Part shown: positions 16,777-23,827 of the stretch, in pieces
Position numbering within the stretch: the first letter of the stretch is position 1
How the letters are laid out: every line of letters starts with the position of its first letter
DNA from: Balneolales bacterium
GTDB taxonomy: Bacteria; Bacteroidota; Rhodothermia; Balneolales; Balneolaceae
DNA: 23,827 bases
Assembly: GCA_030830725.1 (NCBI GenBank)
Contig: JAURMN010000097.1
Coordinates: 1-23,827, forward strand
Reading direction: 5' to 3'
Position numbers and translations under genes: made by a program
The notes under the pieces: generated by a model
Told to the model about the DNA's origin: nothing
Seen by the model: only the letters and a program-made list of their open reading frames with translations
Database searches by the model: none

Positions 16777-16809
16777 GCAGGAGGGAAGACGATCGGATGA
16801 ATCTTTTGA

Positions 16810-17520
16810 TTAAAACAGAGTAGAAGGTTGAATGAGATGGGTTCCTTGATTCCGACTGTTATTCACCTCTTTTGAGACAGCGTCAATGACGAGAGTATCT
16901 GCACGAAACGGATGTAAGACCTCCAGAAGTCGATCCGGTTCTTTTGCAAGAGGATCCATCCAGATCTCTATCTCTGCCGGAGTAAGCAGTGCAGGCATCC
17001 GGTCGTGTAAAGGCGAAAGCTGAGATGTAGCGGATGTTGTAATAATGGTAAATGTCTGGAGTGTGGTACCATCCGGAGTTTTCCAATGTTCATATAATCC
17101 CGCCATCGCCATCCACGCATCCGAAGAAGGGTGGATGTAATAGGGTTGTTTGCCTGTGCCAGCGTCTGCTGTCTTCCGCCCAGCACCACCAGTTGCTTTC
17201 CACTCATAGAATCCATTAGCCGGAACAATACAACGTCTTTGATAGAATGCATTCCGAAAGGAGGGTTTTTCGACCAGACTCTCACTTCGGGCGTTGATCA
17301 TCGAATAGGCTCGTTTTTCGTCTTTTGCCCAATGGGGAACTAATCCCCAGCGAGAAAGGGTCAGTGTGCGATGAGTCTTACCCGACAGCGTCACAATCGG
17401 CATATAGCTTCCTGGAGCCACATTGTAAGCCTCAATCTCAGCCGGAAGTCCTCCTATATCGGCCTGAAAAGTCTCCGCCAGTTTCTGGGTATTTGCCTTA
17501 AGTACATAGCGTCCGCACAT
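16810..17520 (-). CDS. SOS response-associated peptidase, YedK/HMCES family
   Basis: The 236-residue protein has all the marks of the SRAP family, which forms a covalent thiazolidine link to abasic sites in single-stranded DNA and shields them from cleavage. Met1 is followed by the catalytic Cys2 in MCGRYVL, exposed after Met removal. Asn33 lies in YNVAPGS; SRWGLVPHWAKDEKRAYSMI and INARSESL form the DNA-binding core; IVPANGFYEW carries Glu106; and LHDRMPALLT carries His172. A Gly/Ala/Thr-rich insertion (~111-125) follows FYEW, where family members vary. It diverges from the Y-family polymerase gene, and the 19-base repeat element lies 32 bases upstream of its start. Co-location with a translesion polymerase fits a damage-tolerance role. 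Confidence 0.94.
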   Translation of the reverse strand: MCGRYVLKANTQKLAETFQADIGGLPAEIEAYNVAPGSYMPIVTLSGKTHRTLTLSRWGLVPHWAKDEKRAYSMINARSESLVEKPSFRNAFYQRRCIVPANGFYEWKATGGAGRKTADAGTGKQPYYIHPSSDAWMAMAGLYEHWKTPDGTTLQTFTIITTSATSQLSPLHDRMPALLTPAEIEIWMDPLAKEPDRLLEVLHPFRADTLVIDAVSKEVNNSRNQGTHLIQPSTLF

Positions 17521-17551
17521 AGAATAAATCTATCATTTCAAGAGGTTAAAA

Positions 17552-17570
17552 ATATATGTACAATATATGT
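17552..17570. promoter_or_regulatory. direct-repeat operator-like element, copy 2, in a divergent promoter
   Basis: Read on the minus strand this is ACATATATTGTACATATAT, matching copy 1 at 18 of 19 positions (19 of 20 with the following T). It is the central part of the 70-base gap between the divergent peptidase and polymerase starts and so can control both. The 11-base spacing of the ACATATAT units suggests a dimeric regulator bound on one face of the helix. Confidence 0.55.
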
Positions 17571-17590
17571 AAATAGTGTTATTTTCGGGA

Positions 17591-18919
17591 ATGGATCCTC
17601 GAACCCCTATGATATATGATCTTGAGCAGGATGTGCATCGCATTACCCTCTACAGTACCGTAGCCAGGGAGCATCAACATCGTGATTTACGTAATCGGCT
17701 CTACCTACATTTGGATATGAACTGTTTCTACGCTCAGGTAGAGCAGCGTGCTTACAATTTGTACGGATTTCCGCTTGCGATGGGAGGATGGAGAAAGCCC
17801 GACGGAACTGCACGGGGAATCGTGGCAACAGCGAGTTATGAAGCGCGTCGTTTGGGAATTAAAACGGCAATGAGTGCCTTTGAAGCGACTCAAATCTGCC
17901 CTTATGTCGTCTTCATGCAGATCGATTATGATAAGTATAAAGCGATAGGCCAACAGGTTCGTACGATTCTGGATCAATTTTCACCCGAGGTGGAAAAATA
18001 CTCTATGGATGAGTATTTCATGGATGTGACGTTCTTGCGAAAGCGACCTCGTTCCGTGATCGAGACCTATGTGCAGCAGCTTAAGCATGAACTCTATCGA
18101 CAGACCGGACTTGTAGCCTCAGTCGGAGTAGCTGGAAGTAAGACCTATTCTAAATTGGCATCTGATCTTCGTAAACCAAATGGAGCCATTATTTTACTCA
18201 CTCCAGATGATATTGCGGAATACCTCTTTCCATTACCTGTAAAGGAGGTGTGGGGAATTGGCTCCCGGCGATATTGTCGCCTCCAAGAATGGGGTATTCA
18301 GACGATTTCCGATGCCCATAAGGCCGGTCCAGGACCTTTTCGGAAGATATTCGGACAAATGCAGGGACAGCTCTTTTATGAAATCATCACAGGGCGCGAT
18401 CGTGCAAAAATCCTGGCCAATGACCATCATATTCCAGACGAAGTAAGCTATATGCATACCTTTTCAAACTGGACGTCTGATCCGGAACAGGTAAGGGGGG
18501 AGCTTATTAAGGCCGTTCGAAAGGTCTGTTATCGACTAAGGGGATATCATCGTAAAGCGATGCAGTGGGCGTGTCATATCCGATTTCAGGAGGCAGAATG
18601 GGATGGAACGACGTTCACCTTCCAAACGCCCGGCTATACCAATCTCGATGATTATGTTCTTCAAGCCGCTATTCCGTCTGCCATGAATCTGGTGACACGA
18701 GCCCTCCGTAATGGACGCACGATCCGGGGAGTCGGATTTCATACTATCGAAATGCGTTATCACGATCAAACCGAGCTGTTTTTCGCAGAAGAAGAACGGA
18801 TGCGCGGCCTCTATCAGGCTACCGATTTTCTAAATAATCTTTATGGTGCCGATACGGTACAGAAAGCCGCGATCCGTACGAGTGTTCTAGGTAAAACACA
18901 CTTCGTGAATCGGAGTTAA
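17591..18919 (+). CDS. Y-family DNA polymerase (DinB/Pol IV-like)
   Basis: This translesion polymerase is about 442 residues from the ATG at 17591. An in-frame GTG at 17576 would add five residues but lies only 5 bases from the repeat element, so the ATG is preferred; ATG 17612 is also possible. The palm begins LYLHLDMNCFYAQVEQRAY, with the first metal-binding Asp and Tyr as steric gate. GIVATASYEARRLGIKTAMS is the fingers motif, and YSMDEYFMDVT has the second carboxylate pair. ASVGVAGSKTYSKLASDLRK with VKEVWGIGSRRYCRLQEWGI gives palm and thumb, followed by a little-finger domain. All catalytic acids are present, so it should be active, unlike ImuB-type relatives. No clear C-terminal clamp-binding motif was identified. 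Confidence 0.93.
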   Translation: MDPRTPMIYDLEQDVHRITLYSTVAREHQHRDLRNRLYLHLDMNCFYAQVEQRAYNLYGFPLAMGGWRKPDGTARGIVATASYEARRLGIKTAMSAFEATQICPYVVFMQIDYDKYKAIGQQVRTILDQFSPEVEKYSMDEYFMDVTFLRKRPRSVIETYVQQLKHELYRQTGLVASVGVAGSKTYSKLASDLRKPNGAIILLTPDDIAEYLFPLPVKEVWGIGSRRYCRLQEWGIQTISDAHKAGPGPFRKIFGQMQGQLFYEIITGRDRAKILANDHHIPDEVSYMHTFSNWTSDPEQVRGELIKAVRKVCYRLRGYHRKAMQWACHIRFQEAEWDGTTFTFQTPGYTNLDDYVLQAAIPSAMNLVTRALRNGRTIRGVGFHTIEMRYHDQTELFFAEEERMRGLYQATDFLNNLYGADTVQKAAIRTSVLGKTHFVNRS

Positions 18920-18966
18920 TCCCGGAAATTCTATTCCATTTAGGTCAAAAAGATCAACTAAGATCC

Positions 18967-21000
18967 TCAAAAACGGATGGTAGCTCCAATGGATCCAGTG
19001 CGACCCAAAGTACTGTAGCCAACCACTTCATCAAATTGTTGATTTGTGAAATTTTGAATGTCGGCAAAAAATCGAACCTGTTCATTTATTGCGAGTTCAC
19101 CGTAAAGCGCCAGAGTATAAAAACCAGACAGCTGATCAGGCCCGGGATCGAAAGGTCCTTTCAACCGCTTCCCTGCATAACGAAAAGAGGCCTCGAGTGA
19201 CCATTTTTCCTGTGGCATAATTACAAGTTGACTGCTCATCAAAAAAGACGGTCTTCTGTAAAGATTTTCTGTTTTTATTCCGTCAATCTGCCCTTTACCC
19301 TTAACATAAAGAATACTGTTCGTCCATGCGCCAAAAGATCCAAATTCAACATGTGTTTCGGCCTGGAAACCAAGATCATGTTGTTTATCCCGATTGACGT
19401 AAGAACTAATCCAATTTTCATCCGTATAGAAGACAATCAAATCCGAAATATCACGCTTAAACCCGACTAGGCGAATATCTAATAACCCGTTCAAAAGCCC
19501 AAACTGAAATCCGGTTTCCAGATTCAAACTAGATTCAGGGCGCAACGCCGGATTTCCATATTCACTGTACAGCTGATAAAGAGACGGGATCTTATACCCG
19601 CTACTGAAGTTCATAAATAATCGGCTGGTATTAGAAAAGCGATAGACCGGATTCAAGGAAAATGTTGTATGCTGTCCATAAGTCGAGTGTGAATTAAAGC
19701 GAAATCCGGTTTCCAGATTCCAGTGATTCGTTTCAAAAAGGAGCGAGGAATAAAGGGAAATCGCATCACTTCTGGAATCCGCTCGACGGATGGGTTGACT
19801 CTGGAAAAGCCCAAAAGCGCTGAGACTTTGATAGGACTGCTGGGTCTGCTGTCGAATGAACTGTCCCCCTGATACCAAAGAAAATGTGTCATTAACTTTA
19901 AAAACACCATACGCATCTGTAATGACGGCTTCTCCCTCATAACGTCCTTCTGCCCACTTGGCAAATCCTCCAATGTGAGTGCTGTCATCCAAAAGATATC
20001 GATTTGATTGAGTTAACGATTGCTGAATGGAGAGAGATAAGCGATCCCGGGTGTATTCAGTTTGAAGACTGTGTGAAAACAACTTGCGCTCAGCCGTGTG
20101 ATCCCGGTCATCCTGAAATGCACCCGCATCCAGATCTGTATCATACATGCTGAACAGGGATCGAGCCGTAATAACGAGTGCATCACTGAGACGGTATGAG
20201 AACGAAAATAATGTTCTATGCTGTTTGATCCCATCGCGGTCGAAACGTGATGCCTCCTCGATCGTGGCATCTGGAAGAGGACTGGCTGCAGAAATTCCAC
20301 GGCTTTGGTGATAGCCATAGGAAATGGTGTAGGAAAAATTCTGAGTTCCTGCTGTCAGTCCAGTTTGGACTTTAGTGTCGTTTTGGGACCCTCTCGTAAC
20401 GGTAATAGACGGTTTTACAATCAAGCCCGAAGAATAGGAGGCTTTTTTGGTAATGATATTAATCACCCCTGCTACCGCATCACTTCCCCAAAGAGTGCTT
20501 TGCGCCCCATTCAGAATCTCAATGCGATCAATCTGTTCAGGGTTGATATGATTTAAATCAGCTACCTGAGTGATTTGAGAGGGGTCACGCAAAGGAACTC
20601 CATCAAGAAGAATAAGTGTATATCCGGATGAACTACCCCACAGTGAAAGTTCCTGATTATTTCCTGGGGCTCCGGATGCCCCATTAATGTATAGAAGCGA
20701 GTTTTGTTGTAATAATTGGACCAAATTTTTGCCACGATTCCTCTCTACAATGCTAGGCGTAATTACAGTTACAACTTTACCGGTATGCGATTGTTTGGTC
20801 CCTGTTCGAGTTGCAGTTACCACCACAATATCGGGGGAGTAATATTCTAGAGAATCTGCGGCTGCTACAGAGAAGTAAAGTGATTGACTTTCCGACTCAA
20901 TTTGTTGATCGACGGTTCGAGATTGGGCCGTAATTTCATCTGGCCAGAAAAGACTGCTGATAAATAAAGCAGTCACAATAGATTGGATACTGTAGTTCAT
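18967..21000 (-). CDS. btuB: TonB-dependent outer-membrane receptor, BtuB-like cobalamin transporter
   Basis: The 677-residue protein starts with a signal peptide (hydrophobic to about residue 25, EITAQ). The TonB box/plug entry is PDIVVVTATRTG at ~56-67. The plug domain (~66-190) shows LSLWGSSSGYTLILLDGVPL, then HINPEQIDRIEILNGAQSTL followed by WGSDAVAGVINIITKKA, all typical of BtuB/TonB receptors. The rest is a series of amphipathic beta strands of a 22-strand barrel, ending in Phe (TGSIGATIRF), as required for outer-membrane assembly. Size is near the ~610-680 of BtuB, and no N-terminal carboxypeptidase-like extension of the SusC kind is seen. The cobalamin riboswitch in its leader makes corrinoid uptake the most likely job. 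No btuFCD genes are in the window. Confidence 0.9.
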   Translation of the reverse strand: MNYSIQSIVTALFISSLFWPDEITAQSRTVDQQIESESQSLYFSVAAADSLEYYSPDIVVVTATRTGTKQSHTGKVVTVITPSIVERNRGKNLVQLLQQNSLLYINGASGAPGNNQELSLWGSSSGYTLILLDGVPLRDPSQITQVADLNHINPEQIDRIEILNGAQSTLWGSDAVAGVINIITKKASYSSGLIVKPSITVTRGSQNDTKVQTGLTAGTQNFSYTISYGYHQSRGISAASPLPDATIEEASRFDRDGIKQHRTLFSFSYRLSDALVITARSLFSMYDTDLDAGAFQDDRDHTAERKLFSHSLQTEYTRDRLSLSIQQSLTQSNRYLLDDSTHIGGFAKWAEGRYEGEAVITDAYGVFKVNDTFSLVSGGQFIRQQTQQSYQSLSAFGLFQSQPIRRADSRSDAISLYSSLLFETNHWNLETGFRFNSHSTYGQHTTFSLNPVYRFSNTSRLFMNFSSGYKIPSLYQLYSEYGNPALRPESSLNLETGFQFGLLNGLLDIRLVGFKRDISDLIVFYTDENWISSYVNRDKQHDLGFQAETHVEFGSFGAWTNSILYVKGKGQIDGIKTENLYRRPSFLMSSQLVIMPQEKWSLEASFRYAGKRLKGPFDPGPDQLSGFYTLALYGELAINEQVRFFADIQNFTNQQFDEVVGYSTLGRTGSIGATIRF

Positions 21001-21054
21001 GATGGATCCCAGTTATGTTGTGACTACATTCGAGAGTTGCCATGGAAATATAAT

Positions 21055-21146
21055 GTGCCGTTCGTCTGCAAAGAGCGAACCTGCCAAGCATTACATCTCA
21101 CGCTTTTCACCCGAAAGCATATGATTATGTGAATATCCTGGCAGGT
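21055..21146 (-). promoter_or_regulatory. probable expression platform of the cobalamin riboswitch
   Basis: Downstream of the aptamer, TGGCAGGT (minus strand, 21086-21079) is the perfect complement of ACCTGCCA at the end of the B12 box (21146-21139). The two could form an alternative 8-base helix competing with aptamer stem P1. Immediately after, GTTCG(C)TCT/AGACGAAC forms a hairpin with a TTGC loop that shares bases with the competing strand. No U-run follows, so control of translation or an unusual terminator is more likely than a standard intrinsic terminator. Confidence 0.4.
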
Positions 21147-21285
21147 CTTCTGGCTTTCTCCGTTATTTCTGCCTTCCCATTATTCACAGTGGCATGATGT
21201 GGAAATAACCCAATTGGAGATTACAGCTACGGGGATAGCACCGGACTTTCACCGGACTTCTCTTTTCATTCTTTTCAGAAACCAA
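21137..21285 (-). ncRNA. cobalamin riboswitch (adenosylcobalamin-type) in the btuB leader
   Basis: On the minus strand the conserved blocks come in the right order: GGT near 21283, GTCCGGTGAAAGTCCGGTGC, then CCCCGTAGCTGTAATC, GCCACTGTG (21185-21193), GGGAAGG (21172-21178), and the B12 box AGCCAGAAGACCTGCC ending at about 21140. This is a classical cobalamin riboswitch that lowers expression of the downstream gene when the coenzyme is bound. The aptamer ends about 137 bases before the btuB ATG, leaving space for an expression platform. Boundaries are approximate. Confidence 0.95.
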
Positions 21286-21291
21286 GACAGA

Positions 21292-21299
21292 TAAAAGTA
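21292..21299 (-). promoter_or_regulatory. candidate btuB promoter -7 box
   Basis: On the minus strand this reads TACTTTTA, 7 of 8 matching TAnnTTTG, and it lies just 5' of the first conserved riboswitch base, where a promoter would be expected. No convincing -33 TTG was found. Confidence 0.25.
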
Positions 21300-21342
21300 G
21301 TACTTTTTTTTGCGAATTATCTATTCATTTTTTTTTTGAATG

Positions 21343-21351
21343 TTTTCCACA
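21343..21351 (+). promoter_or_regulatory. DnaA-box-like site 1
   Basis: TTTTCCACA fits the DnaA consensus TTWTNCACA. It stands apart from the other three, just after a run of ten T residues, in the gap between btuB and nrdJ. Confidence 0.4.
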
Positions 21352-21491
21352 TGATAAGATGGATTTTATACATCCATCGGGACGTTTTGTACCACAAAGA
21401 GTTGCGTGGATTTACAGCATCTCAGTCAAACGTAGCTCGTAATAAAACTTGATTATTTGTGCTGGTTTACAGGATTTAAAGCTTTTTGCTG

Positions 21492-21533
21492 TGTGTAAAA
21501 TCAGTGTGGATAAAGAGATCATTTTGTGGAAAA
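21492..21533 (-). promoter_or_regulatory. cluster of three DnaA-box-like sites upstream of nrdJ
   Basis: Read on the minus strand the sites are TTTTACACA (21492-21500), TTATCCACA (21505-21513, the perfect consensus) and TTTTCCACA (21525-21533). All have the same orientation, with starts 13 and 20 bases apart, and they are followed by a T-rich tract. The position, ~110-150 bases before nrdJ, is consistent with DnaA control of a ribonucleotide reductase gene, as known for nrdAB in E. coli. An origin role is an alternative. Confidence 0.45.
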
Positions 21534-21563
21534 AAAGACCTTTTTTTTCTTGAATGACCTTAC

Positions 21564-21588
21564 CGTTGCATCTATATTGAACGTTGCA
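21564..21588 (+). repeat. short direct repeat CGTTGCA upstream of nrdJ
   Basis: CGTTGCA occurs at 21564-21570 and 21582-21588, starts 18 bases apart, around a TATATTGA that resembles a -7 box and has a TTG 20 bases upstream (21550-21552). It may be part of the nrdJ promoter or an operator; the support is weak. Confidence 0.3.
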
Positions 21589-21645
21589 AAATTAGATAGA
21601 TATGGTAAAAAACTGACCAATCGATAACCCCAGCTTCGAAGCCTT

Positions 21646-23827
21646 ATGAAATTTCAACGTTTTTATACAAAGAATGAATGGAAAACCCCCTACGAAGACC
21701 TGACCTTCGAAGCCCGAAAGTCTGAAATCCGTAATCCGGACGGATCTGTCGTTTTCAAGATGGAAAATGTTATGGTTCCATCAGGTTGGTCTCAGGTAGC
21801 GACGGATATTATTGCTCAGAAATACTTCCGTAAAGCAGGTGTACCTGTTAAGCTCAAGAAAATAAAAGAAAAGGGTGTTCCAGCTTGGTTGCAAAAATCT
21901 GAAGCAGCCGATACAAAAACAGAAAATGTAGATCGCACTAACGAGCACGATTCCAGACAAGTGTTTAATAGGTTAGCTGGAACATGGACCTACTGGGGAT
22001 GGAAACATAGTTATTTTGACAGTGAGGAAGACGCGAAGGTGTTTTATGATGAGCTTTGTTATACATTGGCCCATCAAATGACAGCTCCTAACAGTCCCCA
22101 ATGGTTCAACACAGGTCTTAATTGGGCATATGGAATTAATGGACCGGCGCAAGGTCATTATTATGTAGATCATGAAACCGGAGAAGTTAGACTTTCTGAG
22201 GATTCCTACAGTCGTCCACAACCCCATGCCTGTTTTATTCAAAGCGTCGGTGACGATCTGGTAAACAATGGCGGAATCATGGATTTATGGGTTCGTGAAG
22301 CCCGTTTATTCAAGTATGGATCAGGAACAGGAACAAACTTTTCTGACTTAAGGGGGGAGAACGAAACGCTCAGTGGAGGTGGTCGGTCTTCAGGTCTTAT
22401 GAGCTTCCTTCGTATTGGCGATCGAGCAGCCGGAGCCATAAAATCCGGCGGAACTACACGAAGGGCAGCCAAAATGGTAACTCTCGATTTAGACCATCCC
22501 GATATTGAAGAGTATATCAACTGGAAGGTCAAGGAAGAACAAAAGGTTGCATCAATTGTTACAGGATCCAAGATCCTCCAAAAGCACCTTAAAACTATTA
22601 TACAACTCTGCCATACCCCAGTTGAAATGGATGGTCAGATGTATAACGGGGTTGTTAGTCGTGATCCTCTTAAGAATAAAGCCTTAGGAAAGGCTATTCG
22701 CGAAGCTAAACGAGATCAGATTCCTCTTAACTACATCGAACGAGTGATTCAACTTGCAGGACAGGGCTTTGTGGATATCGATTTTGAAACGTACGATACG
22801 GATTGGGACTCAGAAGCCTATTCCACTGTAAGTGGTCAAAATTCTAACAATTCTGTTCGCGTTCCGAATAATTTTATGCAGGCAGTCAAAGAGGATGATG
22901 ACTGGGATCTGTATGGTCGTATCGAGAAAAGAAAAGCGGCAGAAGAAGGACGCGATCCCAAGCCGATGAAAACGCTTAAAGCACGCGAATTGTGGGATCA
23001 AATTGCCTATGCGGCGTGGGCGAGTGCCGATCCGGGAACTCAATACCACGATACAATTAACGAATGGCATACCTGTCCGGAAGATGGACCTATCAAGGCC
23101 AGTAATCCATGTTCGGAATACATGTTCTTGGATAATACTGCATGTAACCTGGCTTCTCTAAATCTAATGAAATTCTTTACGGACGAACATTATACGAGCT
23201 ATAATGTGGAGTCTATCCGACATGCGACCCGTATTTGGACAACCGTACTTGAACTGTCCGTGTTGATGGCTCAGTTTCCATCAAAAGAGATCGCAGAGCT
23301 GAGCTATGAGTTTAGAACATTGGGTCTCGGATACGCCAACCTTGGAGCCGCATTAATGGTTCAAGGGGTTCCTTATGACAGCAAAGAGGCTTTTGCAATC
23401 TCTGGAGCGATTACGGCTATGATGCACATGACCTCCTACAAGACAAGTGCAGAAATGGCCAAGGAACTAGGTGCTTTCCGTGGCTACGAGCGCAACAAGG
23501 AGCATATGCTACGTGTGATCCGCAACCACCGAAGAGCCGCTTGGAACGTACCTGTTAAAGAATACGAAGGATTGACGATCAAACCTATGGGGATTGATCC
23601 CGAGATTTGTCCAGATTATCTTTTGAGTGCAGCGCGTGAAGATTCTGATGCAGCTCTTGCGATGGGAGAGACCTATGGATATCGCAACGCTCAGGTTACG
23701 GTTATTGCACCAACAGGAACTATTGGTCTGGTCATGGATTGTGATACTACAGGTATCGAGCCAGATTTTGCACTTGTGAAGTTCAAAAAGCTAGCTGGTG
23801 GTGGATATTTCAAAATTATCAATCAAT
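21646..23827 (+). CDS. nrdJ: vitamin B12-dependent (class II) ribonucleotide reductase, 3'-truncated by the window
   Basis: The open frame runs from ATG 21646 to the window edge (727 full codons). Landmarks of the long NrdJ type are visible: QMTAPNSPQWFNTGL, HACFIQSV with redox Cys196, LFKYGSGTGTNFSDLRG, GGGRSSGLMSFL, NWKVKEEQKVASIVTGSKIL, NSVRVPNNFMQAV, KASNPCSEYMFLDNTACNLA with the catalytic Cys489 region, and PTGTIGLVMDCDTTGIEPDF. The enzyme reduces ribonucleotides to deoxyribonucleotides using adenosylcobalamin as radical source, in the cytoplasm and with no oxygen requirement. The C-terminal part, including the redox-active tail cysteines, lies outside the window. Divergent placement from a riboswitch-controlled B12 receptor matches its cofactor need. 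No Shine-Dalgarno is seen before the ATG. Confidence 0.97.
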   Translation, partial: MKFQRFYTKNEWKTPYEDLTFEARKSEIRNPDGSVVFKMENVMVPSGWSQVATDIIAQKYFRKAGVPVKLKKIKEKGVPAWLQKSEAADTKTENVDRTNEHDSRQVFNRLAGTWTYWGWKHSYFDSEEDAKVFYDELCYTLAHQMTAPNSPQWFNTGLNWAYGINGPAQGHYYVDHETGEVRLSEDSYSRPQPHACFIQSVGDDLVNNGGIMDLWVREARLFKYGSGTGTNFSDLRGENETLSGGGRSSGLMSFLRIGDRAAGAIKSGGTTRRAAKMVTLDLDHPDIEEYINWKVKEEQKVASIVTGSKILQKHLKTIIQLCHTPVEMDGQMYNGVVSRDPLKNKALGKAIREAKRDQIPLNYIERVIQLAGQGFVDIDFETYDTDWDSEAYSTVSGQNSNNSVRVPNNFMQAVKEDDDWDLYGRIEKRKAAEEGRDPKPMKTLKARELWDQIAYAAWASADPGTQYHDTINEWHTCPEDGPIKASNPCSEYMFLDNTACNLASLNLMKFFTDEHYTSYNVESIRHATRIWTTVLELSVLMAQFPSKEIAELSYEFRTLGLGYANLGAALMVQGVPYDSKEAFAISGAITAMMHMTSYKTSAEMAKELGAFRGYERNKEHMLRVIRNHRRAAWNVPVKEYEGLTIKPMGIDPEICPDYLLSAAREDSDAALAMGETYGYRNAQVTVIAPTGTIGLVMDCDTTGIEPDFALVKFKKLAGGGYFKIINQ

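Noticed and set aside
16310..18966. The damage-gene block as a transposon or integrated island
   Set aside because: No integrase, transposase, terminal repeats or tRNA border is visible, and base composition looks similar to the flanks by eye.
21351..21452. 33-codon frame starting MIRWILYIH between the riboswitch and nrdJ
   Set aside because: No ribosome-binding site or recognisable family, and its ATG overlaps a DnaA-box-like site; short frames are expected by chance.
21301..21645. Chromosomal origin of replication
   Set aside because: Boxes and AT-richness are suggestive, but no dnaA, dnaN, gidA or other common origin neighbour is present and skew cannot be calculated here; control of nrdJ is the simpler reading.
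1..23827. CRISPR arrays, tRNA or rRNA genes
   Set aside because: No regularly spaced repeats and no cloverleaf or rRNA-like sequence were found in the gaps between genes.

Overview
This window is a piece of bacterial chromosome that most resembles the Bacteroidota/Balneolota group. The reasons are: a DUF3098-type small membrane protein, LuxE/LuxC-like acyl-activation genes without luciferase, start codons that mostly lack a Shine-Dalgarno sequence, two upstream sequences matching the Bacteroidota -7 consensus TAnnTTTG, and a TonB-dependent receptor under a cobalamin riboswitch. The phylum is inferred; nothing in the window fixes it. No rRNA, tRNA, CRISPR array, transposase or phage gene was seen.

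Region 1 (1-7965, all +) is a tightly packed gene string that looks like one operon: the 3' part of gatB, a lipoprotein with a cysteine-free thioredoxin-like domain, tpiA, purD, a secreted beta-propeller-like protein, then a LuxE-like acyl-protein synthetase and a LuxC-like acyl-CoA reductase. Gaps are 37 bases or less and two junctions overlap. Region 2 (7966-13546) has leuS (+) facing gltA (-), then a maf-mazG fusion gene (-) that joins two house-cleaning nucleotide pyrophosphatases in one 486-residue protein. Region 3 (13639-16310, +) is a DUF3098 membrane protein, a DAACS-type sodium:dicarboxylate symporter and an exported TPR-like protein.

Region 4 (16325-18919) looks like a DNA-damage module: an uncharacterised 96-residue protein (-), an SOS-response-associated peptidase of the YedK/HMCES type (-), and a Y-family DNA polymerase (+). 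An almost identical 19-base direct-repeat element occurs twice, once upstream of the small gene and once in the divergent promoter between peptidase and polymerase. This is the best candidate in the window for an undescribed regulatory system.

Region 5 (18967-23827) is organised around vitamin B12: a BtuB-like TonB-dependent receptor (-) behind a cobalamin riboswitch, divergent from the 5' part of nrdJ, the B12-dependent class II ribonucleotide reductase (+). The AT-rich stretch in front of nrdJ holds four sequences matching the DnaA-box consensus, suggesting replication-linked control of nrdJ or, less likely, an origin.
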